Assembly (NCBI RefSeq): GCF_030503875.2
Contig: NZ_CP129969.1
Location: 1 to 25,320 of the forward strand
Length of the DNA stretch: 25,320 bases
Reading direction: 5' to 3'
Source: Marivirga arenosa
Lineage (GTDB): Bacteria; Bacteroidota; Bacteroidia; Cytophagales; Cyclobacteriaceae
Part shown: in pieces, positions 1 through 8,650 of the stretch
How positions within the stretch are numbered: the stretch's first letter is position 1
Layout of the letters: each line of letters starts with the position of its first letter
Translations under genes and position numbers: made by a program
The notes under the pieces: generated by a model
The model's input: the letters and a program-made list of their open reading frames with translations, nothing else
Told to the model about the DNA's origin: nothing
Databases searched by the model: none

Positions 1-337
1 ATATTGCTTATGAATTCATGGAACATGGCTTCTCCGTAATCAACAAATATTCAAAAGCTCACTTACAACGTTATCAAGACCAGCTGGTACCCAAAACACT
101 ATGCTTAGATGACCTAGGACTTGAATCCACTATCAAACACTTTGGTAACGAAACCAACACCATAGCTGAAATCCTCCTAAACCGTTACCACCTTTTCACC
201 ACCAGAGCATGATCACCCACGCCACTACAAACTTAATTCCTACTGAATTAGAAAACCTCTATGGAAATAGAGTTAGGTCGAGAATGAGAGAAATGTTTAA
301 TTTGATTGCATTCCATTCTACTGATAAAAGAGCTTAA
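1..337 (+). pseudogene. DnaC-like ATPase, C-terminal part (continues from window end)
   Basis: This is the C-terminal half of a P-loop ATPase whose N-terminal half lies at 25005-25320. The frame opens at base 3 with IAYEFMEHGF, and bases 25320+1+2 form the linking GAT (Asp) codon. A Walker B-like stretch, TLCLDDLG, follows at about 102-125. Near base 208 the frame breaks (TTRA then stop), but the next frame continues at once with MITHATTNL and NRVRSRMREMFNLIAF, which are conserved in this Bacteroidota family. One missing base explains the break, and the restored protein would be about 217 aa, normal for the family. These proteins resemble helicase loaders (DnaC/IstB type) and usually sit next to a DnaD-like protein in Bacteroidota elements. 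The loader role is inferred from that. Confidence 0.8.
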
Positions 338-447
338 CTTAATATTCAACAATTTTTCTTAATTATGTAGTGTAAATAAAGTAATGTAATTTTAGCGTCA
401 GAAATTCTTTATTTTATGGAATTGTTATATACCATTAAGATAGTGCA

Positions 448-746
448 ATGAAACAGTATCGTGGAATTTTAGGAATTGTAAGTTTTATAGCCTGCTATAG
501 GTTTGTTGACGTATTTGTCTCAATTTTGGCTTCATCGAATCTGAAGAAGAACGATGGATACTAATACTTCTTTCTATACCTCTATACGCTTTTATTCACT
601 TCATTCTTCTTCATAGGTTTGGCTTCAATTATAAAGCTGAATTTACTAAGCCTCAAAGTATTGCTGTAGTTAGTCTCTCTTTAATATTTGGATTGTCATT
701 TTTATTACTAATTCCACTAATATCGTCAGATTTAACTCAATTATAA
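448..746 (+). pseudogene. Small membrane protein, frameshifted
   Basis: I do not recognise the family. The ATG at 448 opens MKQYRGILGIVSFIACYRF, a hydrophobic first segment. That frame stops near 563, but from about 530 another frame reads on as ESEEERWILILLSIPLYAFI and then a third hydrophobic stretch, IFGLSFLLLIPLI, ending at the TAA at 744-746. Joined by one indel near 520, it would be about 98 aa with three membrane segments and the N-terminus probably inside. It stands just upstream of another small unknown gene and DUF2971, all on the same strand, so it may be cotranscribed. Coding status rests on hydrophobic pattern and open frame only. Confidence 0.45.
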
Positions 747-752
747 AAGAAA

Positions 753-1089
753 ATGAAAAACTTCAAGACCATTAAAAATTCGAAATTCATAGAACAGCAT
801 ATGGTTATTCAGCTGGGTTAAATACTAAATTTCTTAATGGTCAGATTAATTACCAGTTTCAGACTCTAGCAAGCGAACCCTTTAAAAAAAACAGTTACCC
901 AACGTTCTTGGTTCACTATTAAATTTTATGATGAAGATGGGTTTTTTATTAATGAAATAGAAATCAGTAACTACACTCGAAATGTTTGATAGTGAAGGTA
1001 ACGTTACAGGTATTTCAGCTAACTCTAGTGAATACATGAATTCAGGTAATTAACGGTTTTATAAAAGAATTGCTGACTCTGGGGTCTAG
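753..1089 (+). pseudogene. Small unknown protein, several frameshifts
   Basis: I see a broken gene of about 110 codons. The ATG at 753 starts MKNFKTIKNS and soon stops, but other frames carry a smooth text: AYGYSAGLNTKFLNGQINYQ (about 797-856), then SWFTIKFYDEDGFFINEIEI (about 911-970), then MFDSEGNVTGISANSSEYM (982-1038), ending in YKRIADSGV and a TAG at 1087-1089. At least three single-base shifts are needed, one at the AAAAAAA run near 890. The pattern suggests a small beta-rich protein. I cannot name a family. It begins 6 bases after the membrane-protein gene and ends 17 bases before the DUF2971 start, so the three probably form one transcript. Confidence 0.4.
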
Positions 1090-1106
1090 TAATAAATAGG
1101 ATTGAA

Positions 1107-1875
1107 ATGAAGTCATTGGCACTATTTCTAAAAAGCTTAAAGAAAAAAAAAATTCCTATATCTATGCATACTCAACTACTTGACCGATTTGAAAAGCTTC
1201 TATCAGATAAAGAAATTGTTTTTGTAAGGACGCTCAGACTTCAACCACCTCTTGAAAATCTTATTTTCAATGCAAAAATTGGTAAAGGATGGTAAAAGAC
1301 ATTATCACCACCCAGTTAAAGAAAAAATCTATTCGCAATGTTGGAGCTATGAAGGAGATTCCTATGCTCTATGGCAGATTACACTCTCAAAAAAGAATGA
1401 TAAGGGCGAATTCAAAAGACATTTGGGCGTTCGAATAACAACAAAACTTGACAAGTTACAACAAATATCAAATCTCAATAATGGCGATTTTTACTATGGT
1501 CAGGTAAATTATTTATGCAAATACCAACTTGAAAAACTACCTAAAGACCTATCTATAATTAAATCATTAAGAGATACGAATTTGAATGAAAATCATCTAA
1601 AGACACTTCTGATAAAACGTAAATCATACCATTATGAAAATGAGGTGAGATTCATCCAAATCCTTATTGACAAATTGATACATAAAACTGATAATCGCTT
1701 ATGCAGATTAAAAATAGAACCAATGAATTTCATCACCTATAGATTTGACCCTGCAATGCCTTATAAGGACTTTAAAAGCAAGAAGGAGGAACTAATTGAT
1801 AAGTTTGGTTTTAGACCAAAACAAATCACGCAATCAACTTACTTTAAGAAAAATAAATTCGTTATTAAATTATAA
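1107..1875 (+). pseudogene. DUF2971 family protein, disrupted
   Basis: The protein is about 255 aa. The N-terminal piece (1107-1295) ends in PLENLIFNAKIGKGW. The main piece reads from about 1318 with KEKIYSQCWSYEGDSYALWQ and carries the DUF2971 hallmarks: a Cys-Trp-Ser core, then KRKSYHYENEVRFIQ at about 1615-1660 and a C-terminal FDPAMPYKDF. Between them the TAA at 1293-1295 stands where the family text would continue WKKTLSPPS, and one extra base near 1318 shifts the frame. So there is one in-frame stop plus one indel. DUF2971 has no assigned biochemical activity that I know of. Such genes are common in accessory and defence-rich regions of bacteria. It converges with the RT gene, leaving 102 bases between the two stops. 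Confidence 0.75.
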
Positions 1876-1977
1876 AGGCAAATAGTAAATGCTAAAAATG
1901 AATATGCATACTGAGCCATTCAAGGGCTTATGCTAGAAATTACAAATACCAGCGCTGTTAGCAACTGGGTCACATAC

Positions 1978-3584
1978 TCATTTCCACTGTGCGTAGTGTT
2001 TTATTTTTTCAAGCTTATTATTTCTTGCGTAGGTAGCTTTTTTGACATCGTGAAATTTACTCCAAACCTTTCTCTGTATTGTCGAATTATTGTGTCATCC
2101 TTGTTTATTTCTTTCATAACGTGATTTGCCTTGTTCAGATAACTGATAAAATTACCCCAATCGTAATGTTTAGAAGGACTATAACCAGTTGCACTGTTCT
2201 CATCTGGTAACCACTTTAGCCGTCTTTGCGAACCTAAATGTGTAAATCTCTTATATAGTCGCGTTTCAAAAAAGTGAGTCAGAGGGTATGTGAGCTGATT
2301 TTGCAAAATGAACACCCCTTCTAAATGACCTTTTCATAGTTCTATAAAATTTCAAAAACCTATGTTTTTACTCTGATTTTTGAGCCGTCATACATGAACC
2401 CCAAATATTCTAATTGTTTGTTAGGATTTAATATCTCATTTTTTATTAAACCGCCTTTAAATTCTGTGTTTTTGTTTAACTCATATCTGTAGATATTGAT
2501 TTTTTGGTTGAATGTCAAGATTTGCTTCGACTTCAATTTCTTTTTGAGAATTAATTGATAAAAGTGCTTCCATCTTTCTGGTCGCAAATTATTCTCAAGT
2601 CGTCACTATCTGCTCTTTTTGGTAATATGCGTTTCTTGATGTTGTCTCTGAATAAACTTTTTCATCAAAGTCTAACATATAAATATTTGCTAGTGTTGCA
2701 CTTATTGGTGTGCCCTGTGGTATTCCTTTCTTTTCTTCTTTATTCAGTTTTTTTCGAATACCCTGTTTATATGGCTTGTCCGCTCTTATTAAATCAGTAG
2801 CTTCTTCAAAGAACTCATTCTTATCACAAAATGCGACTACATTTTCGTGTCGCATATTGTAAATTTCACTAACCTTTTTTTACGCTTGAGTTCTTTTTGA
2901 GAAGTATCATTTGGTAAAAATCTTTCAATTATAAGTTTATGCTGAAACCTTTTAAATAATTCGTTTTCATTTACATATTTGTTATCCACCAAAATTTTAA
3001 AACTGTATAATGGTCATCTGGTAAATTAGTGGAATTCAAAACTCGTTTCCATTGACGATGTAAGATCCGATGGTCTAAATTGTCAAAGAATGCAGTAACA
3101 TCAGCAACTATAATTGATAGTTTTCGATGTTTGTTGTTTTCTACAAATTCAAAAGACTCAAACGCAAATTCGATATTGGATTTATTTCCGCTTTTACCAT
3201 TTCCAATTGGTATTTTTCTGTAAGCAACAGCGACAGAGCCATAAGGCTTATTCTCTAAATATTCTTCATAGGCTTTTGTTAGAAGATGGCTGTAATAGCT
3301 ATAAATATTAGAATCTAAATGGGTTGGAAAGTAAATATGACGTTCTTTTTTATCACTAACTGTACGTTGCCTTTTACCACTGCTGTTTTTTGGCGCATTT
3401 TCAGTGGGTCTATATTTTCTTTTGACTTAAAGTTCTGTGCAACAGAGGTACAAACTTGTGATTGGCAATATTCTCAGGATTTTCAATATAGTCTTTTAAC
3501 CAACCTTTGTCTTTTTTTGCTTGTTAGTGGTTTACCAATGTGCGGATACTTTTTGAATTTAAGCCATTCATCATTCATAGGCAT
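1978..3584 (-). pseudogene. Reverse transcriptase, UG/DRT-like, multiple frameshifts
   Basis: This is an RNA-directed DNA polymerase of about 535 aa when frames are joined. In order it shows: the N-terminus MPMNDEWLKFKKYPHIGKPL; HKFVPLLHRTL; KKERHIYFPTHLDSNIYSYY; the first catalytic Asp in ADVTAFFDNLDHR (about residue 160); GIPQGTPISATLANIYMLDF (about 287); SDDLRIIC (about 325); LEYLGFMYDG (about 390); and a C-terminal helical block, FTHLGSQRRLKWLPDE to SYLNKANHVMKEI. About nine indels break it, several in A or T runs. It ends at 1978 with KHYAQWK. There is no maturase or HNH part, so a group II intron is unlikely. The RHIYFPTHLDSxIYSYY and FFDNLDH text fits stand-alone UG-type RTs, several of which are anti-phage DRT systems. 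The exact class is undecided. The Tyr of the YxDD box is lost at one of the indels. Confidence 0.82.
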
Positions 3585-3960
3585 ATATTAGTTAAAAAAA
3601 GGATTGAGGTTGGTCGTGGCTTACTTTTCGATAGATACAATCCTGAAGTTGCTTTTCACTTTCGCTATAGGCAACGCCACTCATTGATAGAATAGAGTTC
3701 GTATCTTTACTAACACCATCAATTATGAAAGTATTCGCAGAAATAGAAACTAAGACAGTTCATCTCGCATTCCTCACAATGCATCTTGTAATAACATTGA
3801 TAAAGATTTGCAAGATTGGAATCTCTCTTCACACGTCAGCCAAAGTCTGCGTGTGGGACACTAATGTGCACTTTACATAAAACGTACCTATCAGTCTTGA
3901 CCCAACTCTCAACCATTATCATCAAGTTGTCACAAATCATTCCAATGTTAAAATTGTGAC
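3585..3960 (-). ncRNA. Candidate structured ncRNA upstream of the RT
   Basis: On the minus strand, the 590 bases before the RT start (3585-4177) hold no gene in any frame. The RT-proximal 375 bases hold two hairpins. CACACG at 3830-3835 pairs with CGTGTG at 3850-3855, with an inner CAG/CTG extension, giving a 9-bp stem with one bulge. GGATTG pairs with CAATCC (3638-3643 with 3601-3606), and seven Ts follow just before the RT start. Several DRT and retron systems encode a template ncRNA at this place, often ended by such a hairpin. The 5' end is not visible; 3960 is only a guess. The rest of the gap should hold the divergent promoters. RNA status is inference. Confidence 0.4.
3594..3643 (-). 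terminator. Hairpin plus T-run between ncRNA and RT
   Basis: Read on the minus strand, GGATTG, a 31-base loop and CAATCC are followed directly by TTTTTTT. The stem is short and the loop long, so termination is probably partial. Its place, 10 bases before the RT start codon, would allow a separate short RNA and some read-through into the RT. Confidence 0.4.
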
Positions 3961-3987
3961 GAAATCAGTTTGATTTATTGCAATTTA

Positions 3988-4000
3988 TGCCATTTTGGCA
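3988..4000. promoter_or_regulatory. Small inverted repeat in divergent control region
   Basis: TGCCA-TTT-TGGCA is a perfect 5-bp dyad. It lies between the minus-strand RT unit and the plus-strand operon that starts at 4178. It could be an operator or only a small hairpin. Confidence 0.2.
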
Positions 4001-4177
4001 TTATTACTTGCAGTTTCTAAGGAATCTTAATGAATTGTCGAGTTTTATCAATCCCTATTTAGTTTTCACATTGAGTACAACATCCCTGTTTTAATTCTTT
4101 CTTCCTATTAATTTTTGCCATTCCTTTATATTAAAATCTATTTTTCTGCCATACATTTTAATAAAATTTAGCCCTTA

Positions 4178-6163
4178 ATGATTATTTATCATAAAATTGA
4201 CAACTTCATATTTTCGTTATTCAATATCCAGTCTGAAGATGAAGGAAAACTCATAGAGGCTGCCAAGCAATTTTATTCCTTCCAAGGCATGGAACCAACC
4301 GTTTCTATTTCTGAAGGCCTACTCAAAATAGAACTTAATGAAAAAGCTTCAAATCAGGCTAATCAGGAGTTTCGAAAGGTATTGGATTTATGCAATAGCC
4401 GTCAATTTGAAGCAGCAAAGCCACTAATAGAGTCCATTATAAAGGATTCACCTCAAGTTTCAGAATTCCATAGAGTCTATGGCCAAATCCTATCTGAATT
4501 GGGCGATAACCAAGAAGAAGCACAAAACGAGTTGATTGACGCTTTAAAATGGGATCCAAATAATGAATGGGCATTACTCATGATGGGCAATATTTTAGTC
4601 AAAGAGAAAAATGATATTGATGGAGCCCTGAAATACTATGACCAAATTCTTGAGACCAATCCAGAAGAAAACATCACGCTTAATAATATTGGTGCAGTAA
4701 CCGCACTATGAACCAAGGCAGATTCTTGGGAGAAGACTAAAAATACTTTCAAAAATCAATAGAAATCCAGCCTGAGTTCCCTAACCCTTACTATGCATTG
4801 GGCAGATGTAACCGAGCACTCAAGCAACATTCAAAAGCTTTTGATTTAGCAATTACCGCAGCTAAAAAGAATAATCAGCGAGATGAGATTTATACAAGCT
4901 CGCTTCAATTAGCTTTAGATTCTGCCACAGCCATTCGTGAAGAAAGGGATGAATTCGAAACAGTAGAGGATTATAAACTGCGATTGCAAGATAGAGCAGG
5001 TATCGAAATTAGAATTGAGGATGATATCAGCATCCAAACGGCAGCTAAATTGGAAATTGATGAGAAATACAAACGAGGCTACCATTTAGTCAAGTTCAAT
5101 CCCAAGCATTCAAATGTCGAGCATTTAATTATGCACGAGCTGGTGCATTTGGAGTTTATTTTGGACGCTCGTGACAACGGTGAGAACTTCCTTTTCACCT
5201 CCTCTCAAGAGCATAAATCCAAGTTCGATAAGTCTTTTGCCAAATATCGAGTTAAACTTATTAAAAATGGGCTTGCGCCCGAAAAGGCAGATAACTTCCT
5301 TACCTCTTTGTTTGATGGGCTCAATGGACAATTATATAATACACCCATTGACATCTTCATTGAAGATCTCCTATACAAAAGACATCCAAATTTAAGACCA
5401 ACCCAATTCCTTTCAATCTTCAATATTGTTAAGGATGGTATCAAAGCCACTACTTCAAAAGATAATTGTCAATCTAACCCCTGCAAAAGTGGTTTCCGTT
5501 TCCAAAATTTTAAACTTGGTCAATGCCTTTCATTTTAAAGACCTATTCGGGGTAGATTTAATTCAACTTTCAAAGCTACTCCTTTAGAGAAAAAGCAAGC
5601 CGAAGAATTTTTTGAAGAGTTCAGTGAATATAGGCAAGACAAACAACCAGGGGAAGAATATGAAATCATTCAACATTGGGCGGAAGATCTAGAAATTGAT
5701 ACTTACTTCGAATTAAAAGATGAAAAGAAAGTTTACAAATCTCAATCAGCAAAAGTAAATTCTCCTGAAGATGTATTGGAATCAATTGAGAAAGATCCTT
5801 ACGGATTAGATCAAAAGAATCCTGATAATGAAGCAGAGATGAAAACATTCATCGAAACTCATTCCAAAGGAGATGTGAACGTCGGTGGCCATGTACATGG
5901 TGGAAGCTTTAAAATACTTCTCCAATATGCCGCAGGAAGATATTAAAAAAATAGCTTTTGAAATTGCTCATATTGGCATTACTGATTATCAACCCATCAA
6001 GTAATTATAAGGTAAGTTCCATTCCGGGTAAATCCTTTTCAGGTTATCACCTTTTAGCATATTATTACACAAGCTGGGCTTTGGCAGTCCGGAAATGCTT
6101 TCGCAACTCCAAATGCCATTCGATGAAGAATTCAGACTGGCTACACTACTTAATGAAAATTAA
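4178..6163 (+). pseudogene. TPR protein with HELVH metallopeptidase motif, disrupted
   Basis: First gene of a five-gene operon, about 660 aa when restored. The N-terminal half has TPR-like helix pairs: VSEFHRVYGQILSELGD, then ALKWDPNNEWALLMMGNIL, GALKYYDQILETNPEE, and PEFPNPYYALGRCNRAL up to about 4815. The middle carries HLIMHELVHLEFILDA; HELVH (5134-5148) fits the HExxH zinc site of metallopeptidases. The C-terminal part (5560-6163) is acidic and ends PEMLSQLQMPFDEEF. Frames break near 4700, 5470, 5562, 5890, 6000 and 6090, and a TAA at 4738-4740 is an in-frame stop not explained by one indel. The TPRs suggest a partner-binding scaffold that positions a protease. The substrate is unknown. 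It ends 2 bases before the MazG-like gene. Confidence 0.7.
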
Positions 6164-6165
6164 TC

Positions 6166-6780
6166 ATGAAACTACCTCCACTCTCCAAATGCTTTCCTAA
6201 CACCGAATCTTTGGCTGAACTATATGGCGGTTGGTCAGAAGGCCCAATCTTCAAAGTCAGCTTTACAGCTGAAAGCTTTGAGTTGGCAATTGAGAAAACC
6301 AACACCTATTTAGCTCAACATGGCTTTAACTATGAACTTCAATTGGAGGACTTTGAGGAAGAAAAATCTATCGATTTTGCAGATTTAACATTTGCCAGAA
6401 ACATCACTGCAAAAAATCAAATACTTTTAGCCTACCACCAACCACTTGATAATAACCCTTTAGATAATATCTTGGCTTTCCTTAACAGCTTCAGAGAAGA
6501 AAGAGACTGGAAGAAGTTCCACACTTCCAAAGACCTATCCCTTGCCATTAATTCCGAAGCAGGCGAATTAGCAGATCTATTCCTTTGGGATCGAGCGGAA
6601 AGGGTCAACGAGGAAAAGGTAAAAGACGAATTAGCAGATATTATAACTTATTGCATATATTTAGCAGACAACTACAAAATAGATTTATTGGATGCTATAG
6701 TATCCAAAACCATATCAAATTCAGAAAAATACCCTGTGGCCAAATCAAAAGGCTCTGCGAAAAAATATAACGATATATGA
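6166..6780 (+). CDS. MazG-like nucleotide pyrophosphohydrolase with N-terminal extension
   Basis: An intact 204-aa protein. Residues from about 107 on match the MazG-like/RS21-C6 fold: FLNSFREERDWKKFHTSKDL, then EAGE (131-134) and ELAD (155-158), the acidic helices that bind magnesium in this family, and the typical tail EKYPVAKSKGSAKKY. Members cut (d)NTPs to NMP and pyrophosphate. The first 100 residues (YGGWSEGPIFKVSFTAESFE and following) are not part of the usual 100-110 aa enzyme and I do not recognise them. The start ATG lies 2 bases after the TPR gene, and the stop overlaps the next start (ATGA at 6777-6780), so translation is probably coupled. In a defence setting it could lower nucleotide pools or clean modified nucleotides; that is inference. 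Confidence 0.85.
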   Translation: MKLPPLSKCFPNTESLAELYGGWSEGPIFKVSFTAESFELAIEKTNTYLAQHGFNYELQLEDFEEEKSIDFADLTFARNITAKNQILLAYHQPLDNNPLDNILAFLNSFREERDWKKFHTSKDLSLAINSEAGELADLFLWDRAERVNEEKVKDELADIITYCIYLADNYKIDLLDAIVSKTISNSEKYPVAKSKGSAKKYNDI

Positions 6781-8619
6781 TTGTATACAAATCAACCAAA
6801 AAAGATTTTCTAGTAGATGTGTATGATGCCAATATCAGAGACGTCGGAAGCAGTTAGAAAAAATTGTTTATTAAAGTTGGTGATAGCGAGCTTAATTCAT
6901 GGGGCAACTCAATTCCTCAGGTCGAAATAATTCTTAGGGATAAGGACATCCCTGATGATGCTTTGGTGGCGATTGAATATAACATTCCCCGAACACAAAA
7001 CAGATCATTTTATCATCAGTGGCACCGGTGAAAATGGAGAGGATAATGTAATCCTGATTGAATTAAAGCAATGGTCCAAAGCTACGCTTACAGAAAAAGA
7101 TGCCATCGTAACTACTCGCTTCGCTCATGGCGAAAAAGAAACAGTTCATCCTAGTTATCAAGCTTGGTCATACTCTATGCTTCTCAGAGGGTATAATGCT
7201 GCAGTCTATGAAGGAAAGATCAACCTTTTTCCATGTGCCTATCTCCACAATTATAATGATGATGGCATCATATCAAATGAATTCTATAAAGATCATATTA
7301 CAAACGCTCCGCTTTTTGTGAAGGAAATGATCGGAATTTGTCAAACGCTTTATAAAATATGGCGATAAAAAGGATTTGATTCTAACCATTGAAAATGGAG
7401 AATTAAGGCCTTCAAAGAAGCTAGCCAGCAGTTTAGCTTCATTACTTAAGGGTAATAAGGAATTCACTCTAATTGATACGCAAAAGGAAGTATACGAAAC
7501 CGCAAAAACTTGCGCTATTGCAGCAAAGAACGGCCACAAAAAAGTGCTGATTGTGGAGGGTGGCCCTGGTACTGGAAAATCGGTAATAGCCATTAATTTA
7601 TTGGTAGAGCTCACTAAAAAAGGGCTTATTACTCAATATGTCACAAAAAATTCAGCTCCTCGCGCAGTTTATGAATCCAAATTAACTGGAACAATTAAAA
7701 AAACACAGTTCTCAAATTTATTTTCAGGCTCAGGATCTTATTCTTCTGCCAAACCTAATTCTTACGATGCCCTTATTGTAGATGAGGCTCATCGATTAAA
7801 TGAGAAATCTGGTCTATATTCCAACTTAGGAGAGAACCAAATCAAAGAAATTATATCATCATCCGTTTTCTCTATTTTCTTTATAGATGAGAAACAAAAA
7901 ATACACATCAAGGACATAGGTTCTATTGAGCAAATTAAAGCGTGGGCAGAATTGGAAGATGCAGAAGTTCAAGTGATGGAATTAACTTCTCAATTTAGAT
8001 GCGAAGGTTCTGATGGTTACTTATCATGGCTTAATAATTCCCTTCAAATTAAAACAACGGCAAACAGAATTCTAAATGCAAAAGAATATGACTTTAGAGT
8101 TTACGATAATCCCAATGAACTACGTGATGAGATTTTCAAATTAAATAAGGTAGATAATAGTGCTAGGCTTTTGGCTGGTTATTGCTGGGATTGGAACGGT
8201 CAGAGAAGGATCCTGATCTGATGGATATTGTGATACCGGAACATAACTTTGAAATGCAGTGGAATCTAAATAAGAATGTCATGCTATGGATGATCAAACC
8301 TGATTCAGTATCTGAAATAGGATGTATTCATACATCTCAAGGCTTAGAAGCTGATTACGTAGGTGTAATTATTGGTCCTGACCTAATTGTCAGAAATGGC
8401 AAGATTATCACTAACGCATTCGAGCGGTCAGGAATGGATCATTCGATCAGAGGTTTCAAAAAACTTCATAAAGCTGACCCAAAGTCAACAAATTTGTTAA
8501 TGGATCAAATTATCAAGAACACCTATTACACTCTTATGACAAGGGCAATGAGAGGCTGTTTTATTTATTGCACTGATGAAGAAACATCTGATTATTTTAA
8601 AAATTTAATTGAGCATTAA
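6777..8619 (+). pseudogene. DUF2075 helicase with nuclease-like N-terminus (copy 1)
   Basis: About 614 aa when joined. The N-terminus MIVYKSTKKDFLVDVYDANI leads into a PD-(D/E)xK-like core: TDHFIISG, then VILIELKQW with ELK at about residue 95. The DUF2075 (Schlafen-like helicase) ATPase follows: GGPGTGKS (about 261-268), LIVDEAHR (about 334), LTSQFRCEGSDGYLSWLNN, and a C-terminal IGCIHTSQGLEADYVGVIIG plus TLMTRAMRGCFIY. The frame breaks near 6845 (a compensated pair that also explains the apparent TAG), 6985, 7368 and 8210. It starts inside the MazG stop codon. By family the protein should be a cytosolic nucleic-acid ATPase; the nuclease role rests on motif spacing. It is followed after 31 bases by a diverged paralogue. 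Confidence 0.85.
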
Positions 8620-8650
8620 ATTAATATAGCCTCGAAAATTCCCCATAGCC

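Noticed and set aside
1978..3584. Group II intron with its maturase
   Set aside because: No maturase or endonuclease domain, and I see no domain V-like end beside the gene.
3114..3591. Plus-strand open frames at 3114-3311 and 3319-3591 (also 2555-2800 and 1930-2124)
   Set aside because: They are antisense to the reverse transcriptase, whose minus-strand frames carry clear RT motifs over the same bases.
5125..5450. Frames at 5125-5331, 5171-5395 and 5205-5450
   Set aside because: They are shadows of the TPR-metallopeptidase gene, whose frame carries HELVH here.
6836..6860. In-frame TAG in DUF2075 copy 1 as a true nonsense mutation
   Set aside because: Shifting the frame just before it gives SEAVRK and shifting back gives KLFIKVGD, so a pair of indels explains it better.
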